Shown here piece by piece: positions 9,940-21,089 of a DNA stretch of 32,096 nucleotides. Below the pieces are notes generated by a model. The model made no database searches. It worked only from the letters and a program-made list of their open reading frames with translations, and was not told the origin of the DNA. The first letter of the stretch is position 1. Each line of letters begins with the position of its first letter. Made by a program: the position numbers and the translations under genes. The stretch comes from Pelargonium nanum (taxonomy: Eukaryota > Streptophyta > Magnoliopsida > Geraniales > Geraniaceae), in NCBI GenBank assembly GCA_036897485.1, contig JAYMTF010000657.1:1-32096 (forward strand). The letters run 5' to 3'.

Positions 9940-11138
9940 GAGGGTAATATGGTAAAATGGTGGTGTGGTGGCATTAATCAAATTGAATTAAAAATGGTTT
10001 CTTGGCCAACAAGACTTGTTTTGTGATGTTTTGTTGGTTGGCTTTTGACCAATAGAATAAGAATAGCATAGCATCTTCGTTTCACCGCGTGGGCAGGCAA
10101 CAAAGTTGAGTATATTTCTATGTTCCAATCCAGACAAAATTTGGCATTACATTTATTTTCTTCTACTTTTTTAGTCTTTTTTTTTTTTCTATTTTTGTTG
10201 CATGGAAAAGGAAAAAAGAAAAGTATATTAGAAACCCACTGTTTCTATTTTGCTTTCTTTGTTTCTAGAAAGATTTACAAAATCTTTGATTCAATGGGCT
10301 GACCTTGACCCACTGATTCAAGAAAATATTTGTTGGTTCCAATCTAAGTGTGAGTTCTTACAGAAAAACCAACAAACCTCAACCTATGTGTGTTGCTTGC
10401 TCAAACCACCCAATTCCGGGTGCTGCAGCTAACATGTAGCCAATGTACTGAAGACCTTCAATGTGGATGTTCTAAAGCAGAATTCTCGAAAACTGTCGGC
10501 CGGCTTCAGCTTCTGACCATGTGAAAGCTGGCCGTCAGTTTCACGGTGTTTCAAATTGTCATCATGTCATGTGTTCCACAAATATGACATTGACTTTTCC
10601 ATCTTTCACATTGTCCAAATAGCACCAATTCACTGTTTTCATTGCTACAACTACTAACATTTCATATTGTTGCTACTTGCTATGCTTGTTTGCACTAAAA
10701 CAATGAACCATGCAGCATTGCCATCCTGAATATTTTGATACAATAGAATATCAACTGCTAGTAGTAGTAGCAGTAGCAAGATCTGGCATTCTACTTCCTA
10801 GTAGTCTCATTCCAATATCATTTCATTTTTACTTGAAACAGAAATATAGTATAAGCTTATCAATGATATATGTCGGTTAATTTCACAGAGCTTGATTTGT
10901 TATAATCGCCTTGGAAGCCTCTACCTCCTCTTTCGCAAAAGTATTCTACCTGTAACCAATAAACTTTTTCTCCTAAACATGAATTCTCCAACAAGATGTT
11001 CCATTTGTTAACACGACTTCTCTATGCTACCTGCCTAGTGCTTTTCTTTTGAGTTTTGAGGTTGGACAATCATTCCGCTAAATAATACAGCTCAAGGATC
11101 AGTTTAAGCACTTGGGATACTCTGGACATCCGGAACAT
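9940..11138. other. Spacer between pyruvate kinase and glucosidase II beta
   Basis: This contains the upstream flank of pyruvate kinase, a 17-base-arm hairpin at 10490–10541, a short (TAG)n stretch near 10756 and the 3'UTR region of the − strand gene ending at 11139. Short frames at 10120–10430 look non-coding. No RNA gene was recognised. Confidence 0.45.
10490..10541. repeat. Imperfect inverted repeat / long hairpin
   Basis: The left arm is 10490–10506 (AAACTGTCGGCCGGCTT) and the right arm 10525–10541 (AAGCTGGCCGTCAGTTT). Pairing gives 15 Watson–Crick pairs, one G·T and one mismatch around an 18-base loop. The arms are much richer in GC than the surrounding spacer. Confidence 0.65.
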
Positions 11139-14100
11139 TTAGAGTTCATCATGGTCGCCGTGTGGTTGCTCTTTGTTCATCAATTCTAGTTTGTCTTGTA
11201 ATTCCTACCACATATCGACATGATAATAAACACCCATTAGAATATGAAATTTATATTAGGGCAGGTTACCACCGATTCTACAAGAGCTGAAATGGATACC
11301 TTAAGCTTTTCCTCTGAGCAAAGAGCTGGGGTTGATAACAGCGCCAGATATCTGTCAACAAGATGATTTTAGAGTTAGAGACAATATCTCTTTTTATGCA
11401 AGTGTGTGATTGTGCACTCGCGAGAGGGAGAGAAATCCTTACTCGCAACGGCTTGGTTCATCTACATCAGTGACCTCATTTTTCAATCCACATCTTAGCT
11501 TAACCTGTGACACCACGCGCATATCAAAAAATGGAACTACATCAATTTGAACAGCCTCTCGATAACAAACTTATGGGCAACCATGATCACCCATTATGCA
11601 AGTATAATTTTCTGCCAGACCAACTGAACCAGTTCTCTTGAAGAAAACACGATTACTGTTAACCGATGTGAGCCAGCGGATCATAATATTCATCATTATG
11701 GTAATGTAACAATTACTACCTTTAAACTCCTATCAGGTCCGTTCCAGCATTTATCACCATGTGAAAATAGCATGACCTTGTTCACCTCCTCAAATTTGTC
11801 CCAATTCCTATTTACATATGGAGAAAAAAGGATAGCATGTAAGCACATAAAAAAGAAATAACGTGTGTTAATAAAAAATAAGAGATGCATAAACCAGGGT
11901 TGGTCATATAAAGTACATTCTGACTTCCTATAATAAAAAAATTAAGGTATTGCACAGAGTATGTTCTTCAAGAAGCAAGACAAATCCAACCACTGATAGT
12001 TTATACTGGGAACTTGAACATCTCACATATGACTCCATGATAATGTTGATGGTCTTAAGTCATTTATGACTTGTGAGAACATGAATACAGTAACATCTCA
12101 ACTGAATGACCAGCTAGAACACAAGATTAATCTCAGACACGAATCGCCTAGGTTGAAAGACAATAATTTCTCAAAGCATAACATAATTTGATCTTCCTAA
12201 TTCTTGAATCTCCCCTGGAAAGAGAGTATAAAAATGAAACAAACAGAATAAGATTCATAAGCACCTACCCCAAACGAGTAGTACTGTGACCTTCCGTCTG
12301 TGTAGCTTGCTTATACGGGCAAACTTTATAAACATATCTGAAGCAAGAATGTAAGCATCCAATGGTAAGCAAATGAGAAAGGTTTCGAGAGCTGTAACTT
12401 AAAATCCAATGTGCTGCATGTGCACGTGTATGCAGGAATATGATCATGTGCATATTTATTTGTTTTTATTTGTATGAGGAGACAAACTATAAGAAAGAAT
12501 AATATTCTTAACTTGTTCTGCTTCCCCTCAAAACATCGATCATAGAATGAATAGAATTCCTTCTCTGGCCCTGTAAAAATAGTCTATCAATTAGGTTCTA
12601 ATAACTAACTGCCTAACATGAAAATTGGTGGAGTAGTCTTACACGAAGAAAGCTAATCCACATACTCACCAAAATCAAGTTTTAATTTCTGGGTCAAAGT
12701 TGATATTCTAGACTTTAATTTCGAAAGCTTGGAATTTGATTCCTCATATTCCTTGCGGACATGTTCAGCCTCTACAGAAGCAAAAAAAAAAAGGAGATAA
12801 CCTTATTATGTGCATTCATCTATATGGTAGACTGCTAGTAAAAATAAAGCTTCCAAATCATACCTGATTTGTCCACTGGAATCTGAAACAGATTGACAGC
12901 CTTTAGAATGTTCCGAACAGTTTGTCCTATCTTTTCCAACCAGGTTGGATCACTAGTAGTTTCTAGATTTATGGATAAATAAAAAAGTTACAATCAGCTT
13001 GATTCCAAAATACAGACAAGAAATTCACAGGGAATAAGCAGTTACCAACCTGAAAAATCTGGTTCGGCATGCGAGTCAGCTGTGTATGAGGAACTAGAGT
13101 CATGAGTCCCTGAATAATCTTCATCTATCTCGTCTTCAACATCATCATTATCATCATCATACGATCCATAGTTTGAGCTCTCATCGTCAGTATCTGAAGC
13201 ATAGTTATTATATTCCTCATGATGTACATCCTCTGGTATCACAACATCATCATCTGGATGCTGATTATCTTTTTCCATGTCACTTTCCCCACTATGCTTG
13301 GCAGTATTTTCTCCTGTCCAACGAGAAGCAACAAGGCGACCTAACTCTTCACTTGACAATGCCTCAGGATCTTCAGATGCATCATTTTCCTATAATTCCA
13401 AAGATATCAAAAGTCAATTTGGAGTTGAAGTCCCAAAATGTGAAGTTTGAAGTATCACAATTGAGGTTCCAATAACTTAACAAACTGTTAAGAGAACTCT
13501 TCAATTTTCAAAGAAGAAATAAATAGAAAAGGATTTGCTGCCTATGCCTAGACTTAAGCGATGCTACCCAGGAAGCTTAAAATAAGAAGCCTTAATATAC
13601 GCGAATGGGAAGTTATTGATATCAGAGTTCCATCTCTTAAATCGATACAGGTGATGTAAATTTCAATTTGTGAAATATATATACAATTACAACTTTTGCT
13701 ACATTTCAAGGTTTTAACTTCTAACTACCAACTTATCCATATCATTACTTCCAGGATACACTTCAGTGAAACCAGTACTGTATATTATTGCGAGAAACAA
13801 ATTGTTGCCTGTCAGACCATCTACTCTTAAGAATACCAAGTTCAGAGCACAAGCACCTGACTCATCCTATTTTTGTGTTATATTATCAAACAAAGATGAC
13901 CATCCCCGAACCTCAAAATGGTGGAAGCTTTCTGCATTGGGCAGCCCTTATTATCAAACAAACATGATAGAAAAAAGAACAAACATCAGATGCAAATGCA
14001 ACCAGATAGAAAAAGAAAGGCCAAATTTTATAAGTTAAATCATATTCTGCTCTCTGTGTATAAGAGTTAGTTACAACCACACGGCTATTTCTACTGGACA

Positions 14101-17100
14101 GTGTGATGTGAAGTGTACACTATAATAGGGTTGAGAGCCATAAGAATATCATCAATATGAACCATCTTTACTGTAAGAGGCAGTTTTGGGAGTGTTCAAA
14201 ACTACACCATAGCTAACTTAAAGTAACAAATCCAAGGACGCAAAACAAATAAAAAGACAATAATGAATAAACGAATAAACTACAGCCAGGTGCGTTGTAA
14301 ATTACATTACATATAGGAGTTTGGCATTGTGGGGTTTAATGGTTCACTGGCAAAAATTGAGGTAGTCTTATGTGATTTCACACTACAGCCATAAAAGACA
14401 CTAATACTATATTATGTGCATGTACTTTCATGAGTACTAGTTCAATTGCACAGATATAAGTATATAACTATGATTTTGATGGTATATTCTAAAGCATATT
14501 CTTGCTCTTATAGCAAAAGAAACTAGCAATGACTAAACTAGGAAGAAATGATCCAAATAAAGTGAAAACTTGGTTTATGAACTCATACAATCTTACTCAA
14601 AACCCAAAATAATTTTTTCTTCCCTAGTCCCTTTGTGTGTGAACGAACGTGCCAGCGTTATAGGCAAACAAATACTCAGAGTAACAAAATAGCATTGCTT
14701 TCTAAGAAGCAAATATAAAGTCAGGTAAAAACAAGTTTAAAATAGGCCCAAAAAGGCAAGTGTCAGAACATTGAGGTACCCCAATCAGTTATTACCAGTG
14801 AATTGACAGACCCCATTTCCCCTTTCCCATCTTTCTCCCCAAGTAATAAGTGATATTCACCCTAGTGCATCAACAAGTATAAAGTTGCACGTGAGAGGGC
14901 ATGTTAGAGTATAAAATTAATCTTAAACCTTCTACTATCAACTTAAACTTATAGTTGAATGGGTCTTCTACATGGTATCATAGCCTTGTATACCTACAAG
15001 TCACAAGTTTGAGTCCTATCACCACCCTAATTAAATAAATATTAAATTTTAGCACAAAAAAAAAAAGATGGTGCATGGACCATGTGCAAAGCAATAATGG
15101 GCTTGCACGTTAGGAGACATGTTAGACTATGAAGTTGCGATGAGGGGGCATGTTGGAGTGTAAATTTAATAGTGGACCTTCAACTATTTGTTTAACCTTT
15201 TAGTTGAATTGGTCTTCTACAAACTCAAAATTTTAACTCTAATTTCGTAAAATAATTTTATTCAAATTGATTTTGTCAGAAAGAACATGAATGCAAAAAA
15301 TACAGATTCCCTATCAAAAGAACTGAGAAATAGAGAAAATTACCACTTTTTTTACTTCATCCAGAGGCCCCTTGTCCTTGCTTCCAGCATCAAGATTGGT
15401 TTCAGATTCAACTGCAGAGTCTTCTTTGCTTTCTTCTGGAAAAATAATGTTTTCTTTGTCCACTGCTGCATGCTATATTTACAAGTATGCCAACAAACAG
15501 GTCATTATCTAGCTGTCAAAGCACCACTGCAGTAGAGCTATTTGCTGATAAAGATTAAAAATATAAAAGTTGAATTTAACCATTTGACGCAAAATCTGGA
15601 GATTATTCAGTTTCTAAGTCGTCATAATAAGCATCCTTCACATGCTATTGGATCACTCTTGACATGAGAGATAGAGGGGAAAAAAGATTTATTTGCAACA
15701 CCAAAGATTATTGACTGATCAATATATAGCATGTCTTAAACATACATATGCTTATATGTACATTGTACAAACATCATAGGTAGAATTATACAAATGTATG
15801 ATCAGTTTGACACAAAATTGTTATTTATATCAGATTATAGATGTAGATATTAGAGGTAGTTTAGTTAAGATTCTGATAAGCTTAAAAGTGTGCCTTTAGT
15901 GACTAATTTACAAAAGAAATAACCAAAGGAAAGGACTCAAAGCAAATTCTACTAATTTCAGATTTTTTGTAATGCATGATGTATTTGGGCTTTGATAGAA
16001 GAGACAACATGTCTTCAAGTCTTAGCAATTTCACTCCAGAGAGAGAAAGGGAGAGAGAGAGAGAGAGAGAGATCAGATTTAAGATGTATTGGCAAAAATT
16101 GAATGATACAAAAATGGAATGTTAAACAGCACTGGCCACAGTCATTTCATTTTATCTACAAAACAAATAAAAATGAAACCACATACCAAACTATATAAAG
16201 ATCTATCCCCATGTACCCAGAAATTATAACAAACAAATAATAACAGTGATAATTAGCCATTTTGTAATCTCATTTTCCAAAGAGCATAGAAAAAGGCGAT
16301 GACGCAAACTAAAATAACGAAACTAAAAGTGCAGGTACGTTTTAGTGAAAGTTGAGTGTGCAAACAGCACAGGGCTAACCTGATGTGAAGGAGAATCTTC
16401 TATAACTCCAATTTCATCATCAAGTATACTTTCCACTGGTTTGTGTTCACTGTCAGCTTTCTCCTCTGATTTACTTTTCTCTTGCTCAGCTTCCACCTCT
16501 GATTTACTTTTCTCTTGCTCAGCTTCATCCTCTGATTTACTTTTCTCTTGCTCAGCTTCCTCATGATTAACCTTCTCCTCGGCTTCTTTCTTTTCCTTCT
16601 CTTCTTTCTCTTTTTGCAATCGCTCTTTCTCTTCTGCCTTTTCAATTTGTTCTTTGCGCTCTACAAGATTGATCAAGAAAAAGAATAATCACGTATCGAA
16701 ATCTCACATATGAATATCTATGGATCTAAGTATGAGGTTTTGATGCAAGGCAAGTGCGTACAGAGAAATAAGGGATGTAGGGATTCAAAGCAGAACACAA
16801 AAGGTAGGAAAAGAGTGGGAGAGTGTGGTGCGGTTACAGAGAGAATAGAGCAAAGAAATAAGAAATACGAACTAAGAAAGATGGATAATCTGTGGAGAGG
16901 GAATAACACTCAGAGACAAGCAGCCAACAGTCCGTAATCATTTGATCATTTCATCAAAAGCTACCAATGAATAGAATAAATAACCTAGAAAGACTCAATG
17001 TACACTACTTGGTTCACATCTCGATGATGTCAGTGTCGGACCACTCCACCATTAGGTAGCTTTCACTTTCTGTAATTTTAGCCGTGATAAAAAAATACAT

Positions 17101-19416
17101 GTCCGTACCAAAATGAGTGTCATGTTTGTTTAGTACTTTTGTCCCAAAATGAGTCATCTTTCCTCTTTTTAGGAAGTTAGTTGTGTATGAAAACCAATAG
17201 TATCCTTATACTAAGTTAGTTAGTATCCTTTGAGTTTGTTACAACACATGTCTTTAAGGATACAAGAGTAAATATACAACACTAACTTATCCTTAATTTT
17301 TCTCAAAATGGAAACTAAGACACTCATTTTGGGACGGAGGGAGTAAAAAATAAATAATAATACTAAGCACATGCACATAATACTCTATTTGGTTAATATC
17401 TTTTTCAATTAATACATGAAACCTAATGGTTGGGCACAATGAAGAGATGATAACAGTTATGATAATAAAAATAATTCAAAGGAAGTAATAATTAAAACGA
17501 CTGGATATAGTTAGAGGAAAAGAAAATAAACCTTTAAGCTGCTGAACAAGCCCTGCCAATATTTTCTCCTCACTTTTCAACTTTGAAAGTTCAGCCTCAT
17601 CTTTAGTCAAAGCTACCTTTGCTTGTTCAATTTCATGCCTTCGTATAGTAACACCCTCCTGATATGTGGCAATCTTTTTCTTCAACTTATCCCTAGCTAC
17701 TTTTCCAGCCTCCCAACACGTGTTCGGGCACTTCACTGTACCATCGTACTCATCACTTCCATCACAGCAATCTACTCATCATGGTCAGATGACACAAAGA
17801 AACCATGAGAAGAAAATAAGAATGAAAGAGCAATAACGGTGCAATATGGTAGAGCATCTTCATTTCTATCTACAACTGTGCATGTATATTAATTACCAAC
17901 AATATAACACTGGTTTTCTTATCATACACAAAACATCATTTAAGTGAGCACTAATATTCAAATTAAACATGACATACTTATTTTCTATTTATGTTGGCTC
18001 TTGATACATGGACTGCTAGCTCCCTTCACCCTATGACTGGACTCCAATTTAGAGACATTCTTTTAATTGTGGCCTAGTAGAAGATAACATAAGGAAGAAC
18101 TAGCGAAACTTTAAGGCTTGTCAAGTTTAGTGTTCTATGAGAGGAGAGGGGAGATTTTTTATTGTGGTTCATCCTTTACAGGCAATGTGACAATGCCTAA
18201 GAAATTCTCGTAAGAAGCCTGGAAAGCATATGGAATTTCAAAAATATCACCCTAACTCAAAAGAATGGGGCATTGAGGCTTTCAAAACATAGAAAAGTAA
18301 GAACAACCAGTTCAGTTATGAACAAAAATACGGAAGTTTTGGCGGTTAGATAAATTAATATAATTTCTTTAGCAACATCTTCATTGTGAAAATAACTTTC
18401 GGACTACTCAACATTCTCAGTTGGATAAGAATGCAAAATTAAGTATTCAACTATCTTGGTATTCCTTCCATATATGTGATGCATTCAGTTCACTTCCCAT
18501 ATAATACCTTTCTATCATAGAGGAAGGTTTCTCAACATCATAATATCTATAAACTTGAAGGAACCTCAATCATATAGTAAGAGTTCATCAGATTTGAATT
18601 GCTTGTGTACGTCATGCATATATAACAGCTATCACATTACATCTTGGAAATATCCAAACCCAAGTAGTAAAGTATTGAATGACTGGCATCAGAACTTGAA
18701 GTTCGTTTCTCATTGATCATTGTAAAAGTGATATGGAAACTCTTATTACATAATGCAAAAATCTTAGTGAGCAATGGCTTGAAAATTATACTTACCACAT
18801 ATACCGTCATTCACCCTAGAAGAAAACAACAGAAGCGGAGCATGTCCTACATTCCGACAATAGAATTTCCCACCCGGGCATGCCGATGTTCCTGCAACCC
18901 ACAAAATAAACAAATAGATCATCACAATCAGTAAACAAAGCAAATGCAAGCACCTAGAATTCCAGCCAAATAATATAGTAAACAAAAATCAACTAAATAT
19001 TGGTTTAGTAAAGAAACTAGAATCAAGCAAAAACTAACAATCCAAAATGAAAATCTCACAACAGCAAATAATACGACAAAAAAAAATGCAAGACCTGGCT
19101 CGTCGGTGGCGTCAGGGCAGTCACAGAAGTCATCATTGAGCTGAGCTCTGGTGAATTTTCTTGATCCATCTCTGCACCAAATCGTATCTGATGACTGGTA
19201 ATATTTCTCATCTGGAAATCCGAAAATTCCGATTAAAAAAATCACATCTGAATACACAAACATTGCAAAATCGAAAAGTCAATAAATAAGAAAATGACCT
19301 TGAGGAGCAATTCCGAGAAATGGGTCTGATGGAGTAGCAGCAGAGGCTGATCTAGCAATGGAAACAATGCATAGAAAACCCAAAAGGAGGGAGATGCAAT
19401 TGAAATCTACTCTCAT
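11139..19416 (-). CDS. PSL4: Glucosidase II subunit beta (PRKCSH/PSL4-like), fifteen exons
   Basis: This is the non-catalytic subunit of ER glucosidase II, which trims glucose from N-glycans during folding control. Exons (− strand): 19416–19299, 19211–19095, 18891–18796, 17771–17532, 16660–16380, 15472–15344, 13389–13050, 12962–12864, 12771–12670, 12570–12513, 12337–12269, 11807–11720, 11504–11443, 11351–11300, 11204–11139. All have GT–AG ends and all phases close, giving 638 residues (Arabidopsis PSL4 is about 650). In order: a signal peptide (about 1–27), two cysteine-rich LDLa-like repeats ([25 protein letters not shown]), a coiled coil, a long Glu/Lys/Ser region with an 11-residue unit repeated three times, an acidic stretch, a second coiled coil, an MRH mannose-binding domain ([35 protein letters not shown]) and a terminal HDEL ER-retrieval signal. 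The symbol is the Arabidopsis orthologue's. The gene appears intact. Confidence 0.95.
13390..15343 (-). other. Large intron 6 of glucosidase II beta
   Basis: This 1,954-base intron carries the TRIM-like element at 14902–15221. The remainder is AT-rich with no gene; the 90-codon frame at 13766 has no recognisable content. Confidence 0.7.
14902..15221 (+). mobile_element. TRIM-like miniature LTR retrotransposon
   Basis: Two 71-base direct repeats (14902–14972 and 15151–15221) begin TGTTRGAGTRTAAA and end GTCTTCTACA, that is TG...CA. Directly after the left repeat comes TGGTATCATAGC (14973–14984). This differs by one base from the primer-binding site complementary to initiator methionine tRNA used by many plant LTR elements. 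Directly before the right repeat is a purine tract (GATGAGGGGG). The 178-base interior has no coding capacity. The whole is 320 bases, the size of TRIM/SMART elements, which depend on other elements to move. No 5-base target duplication is evident, and the copies have diverged, so it is old. Confidence 0.75.
16038..16072. repeat. (GA)n microsatellite
   Basis: A pure run of eleven GA units (16051–16072) is preceded by an interrupted GA/GGA stretch. It lies in intron 5 of the glucosidase II beta gene. Confidence 0.9.
16468..16566 (-). repeat. 33-bp coding tandem repeat, three copies, in exon 5 of glucosidase II beta
   Basis: The unit starting CTCTGATTTACTTTTCTCTT on the + strand occurs three times, with only the last few bases of each unit changing. 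It encodes AEQEKSKSE plus two variable acidic residues (DE, VE, EK). The near-identity at DNA level points to recent expansion. Confidence 0.85.
17096..17345. mobile_element. Stowaway-type MITE in intron 4 of glucosidase II beta
   Basis: The right end is CATTTTGGGACGGAGGGAG followed by TA (17325–17345), which is the plant Stowaway terminal repeat with its TA target. The left end is worn. CCAAAATGAGTGTC at 17108–17121 mirrors the right end, and a second TIR-like copy (TACTTTTGTCCCAAAATGAG) starts at 17134, so one element may have landed in or been rearranged with another. There is no coding region, as expected for a MITE of about 250 bases. Confidence 0.8.
17772..18795 (-). other. Intron 3 of glucosidase II beta
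   Basis: This 1,024-base intron has donor ATGTG|GTAAG and acceptor GATGAGTAG. It is AT-rich and no mobile element ends or RNA genes were recognised. Confidence 0.65.
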
Positions 19417-19510
19417 CTTACACTACTGAAATGGCCTGTAAATGTCTCTTTTTGGAATAGAAAAATAGGAGATCTTTGTGGGAATGAAGCAGAACAGTGA
19501 AGGTCTTGCC

Positions 19511-19516
19511 CACGTG
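19511..19516. promoter_or_regulatory. G-box (CACGTG) just upstream of glucosidase II beta
   Basis: The palindrome CACGTG lies about 95 bases before the start codon at 19416, within the 5'UTR or core promoter. It is a potential bZIP/bHLH site. Confidence 0.4.
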
Positions 19517-19637
19517 AACACTGTGATTTATCGGTCTCTCACTCTCGATAACCTGCTGCGATAGTCTCTGTACTGTGCAAGGGCGAGTCGGGGACGACGG
19601 CACCGAACGACAGGCAGTTTTGACTCGAATTTCAAAT

Positions 19638-19814
19638 GACGTCGTTTTTTTCAGAGCTGGACTGGGCCGAGGGACACATTTCTTTTAAACCCAAAATGGG
19701 ATTTGAGAATTTAACGCATTTTCAAGGGTTGTTTGGGTTGTCTACTCTAATTGTATGTAGAGAGCGTTTTGGGGTCTTGAAGCATTAATGACGTGTATAA
19801 AATTGATGACGTGA
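19638..19814. promoter_or_regulatory. UPR-type TGACGTG/TGACGTC motifs upstream of glucosidase II beta
   Basis: TGACGTCG is at 19638–19645, TGACGTGT at 19789–19796 and TGACGTGA at 19807–19814, about 220–400 bases before the start codon. TGACGTGR is the unfolded-protein-response element bound by ATF6/bZIP-type factors. ER folding genes of Arabidopsis are controlled by bZIP28/bZIP60 through similar sites. The motif matches are seen; the use is inferred. Confidence 0.45.
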
Positions 19815-19890
19815 TACACAGAGACTTGTTATACCTTATCGAATGGATTTAATTAAAATAATATATATTAACAATGATTAAGACAAAGAG

Positions 19891-20835
19891 AAAAAAAGTA
19901 GAAATAGAATTGTAAAATTTCTTCTAGGGTTAGCAGAGAGAAAGTTCTAGGGCAGCTGCGGCTCTTTGGGCGGCGGCGGCTCACTTGGACGGCGGCGCTG
20001 GTCACTTGGTGGTTGTTCTCTCTCTAGGAGTGTATTGTCTGTAGGGCAACAAAGGGCGGCTAGGGTTTTGGGGTGTGTGGGGCTTTGAAAGCGGTTAGGG
20101 TTTTCATCTGTGACAGCTAGGGCTTCGCCTCTAGGGCTTTGAAGGGTGGCTAGGGCTTTCGTCTGTGGCGACTAGGTTCCGGCAAGCGGCGGCTATAAGG
20201 GGGAAGAGACGTCTGGTTCGTCCTCCATTGTTGGCTGGGTTTTTCTGAGTCACGGGTTGTGTTCGTAAGTAGGGGGTGGAAGGTTTAGGACATCTGCAGC
20301 AGAAGGTTTAGGGCATCGGCGTCATCATCGGAGCTCGCGGCTGTGGTGGAGTTCAGTCCGGGGAGAGCGTCGGGCAGGGCAGAGTTGAGGTTCAGTCCGT
20401 GGAGGACCAGGTCAAGGGTAAGCCAGAGGAGTTGGGGTCTGGTTCAACAGGTGCAGGTAGCAGTACTTTGGTGAATGCGTTTGGACATCCGACAGATCAT
20501 GGGGAGGTTACCCAGTGCCCCTGATTTGGATTATTTTTATGTACTATATTTGGTAGGATACATAGAGGTGGTGGTTCTTTGGTGGATGCGTGTGGCCATC
20601 CAACAGATTGGGGGGAGGGTTTACCCAGTGCCCCTGATTTGGGTTATATTTTCGTACTAAAATTGATAAAGTACATGGTTTTGGGTTTGAGGTTTTGGGG
20701 TTCTTTTGTTTCGGCTCCTGTTTTATGTTGCCTTAGTTCTCTTGATTATTCTAGTTTGGTTAGGTCTAGTGTTGGTTGCTTTTTGTACTGGTTTAATTTT
20801 CTATTAATGGAGTTTGAATTTCCCCTTCAAAAAAT
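19891..20835 (+). mobile_element. LINE-derived insertion with imperfect target-site duplication
   Basis: The segment is bounded by AATGATTAAGACAAAGA (from 19873) and AATGATTAAAACAAGA (from 20836), a likely target duplication of about 16 bases. It ends in an A-rich tail after a T-rich, L1-like 3' region (20690–20830, ending GAGTTTGAATTTCCCC TTCAAAAAATA). The GC-rich start (19930–20450) is unlike the flanks. No intact reading frame remains; the ~60- to 165-codon frames are accidental. It is about 945 bases and probably an internally deleted or non-autonomous copy. Confidence 0.6.
20466..20660 (+). repeat. 111-bp tandem repeat inside the LINE-derived insertion
   Basis: CTTTGGTGRATGCGTNTGG begins at 20466 and at 20577. 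Both copies run through a shared TACCCAGTGCCCCTGATTTG and a TTATNTTTNNGTACTA. They are diverged by roughly one base in eight. Confidence 0.75.
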
Positions 20836-20852
20836 AATGATTAAAACAAGAC

Positions 20853-21085
20853 ACAATCTCAGTCAAGGATTAAACCCAAGAAAATGTCAGTTAAGACCAA
20901 ACCATTTAACCCCATCTTTTATAAGATTTATCTTTGTAGCTGTAAATTATCAGCTTTACGCTACTAGTATTATATCTTCAACCTCTTTTCATAATAAGTG
21001 TCATTCTAGGGTTTTTTCACATAGATCATGTAAAATGACTAATCTAACTTTATATTGTTATATGTGCACTCATTAATCATTATCT
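20853..21085. other. Spacer between the two LINE-derived insertions
   Basis: About 230 bases of AT-rich DNA in which no feature was recognised. It should represent the older host sequence into which both insertions came. Confidence 0.4.
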
Positions 21086-21089
21086 ATAT

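Noticed and set aside
13042..13359. 105-codon acidic frame on the − strand as a separate gene
   Set aside because: It is the main part of exon 7 of glucosidase II beta.
14902..15221. Cassandra-type TRIM carrying 5S rRNA
   Set aside because: The LTRs are only 71 bases and contain no 5S-like promoter or sequence.
16323..16676. 117-codon Glu/Lys-rich frame on the − strand as a separate gene
   Set aside because: It is exon 5 of glucosidase II beta; splice sites and phases fit on both sides.
20579..21076. 165-codon open frame on the + strand
   Set aside because: It crosses the end of the LINE-derived insertion and its target duplication, so it joins unrelated DNA.
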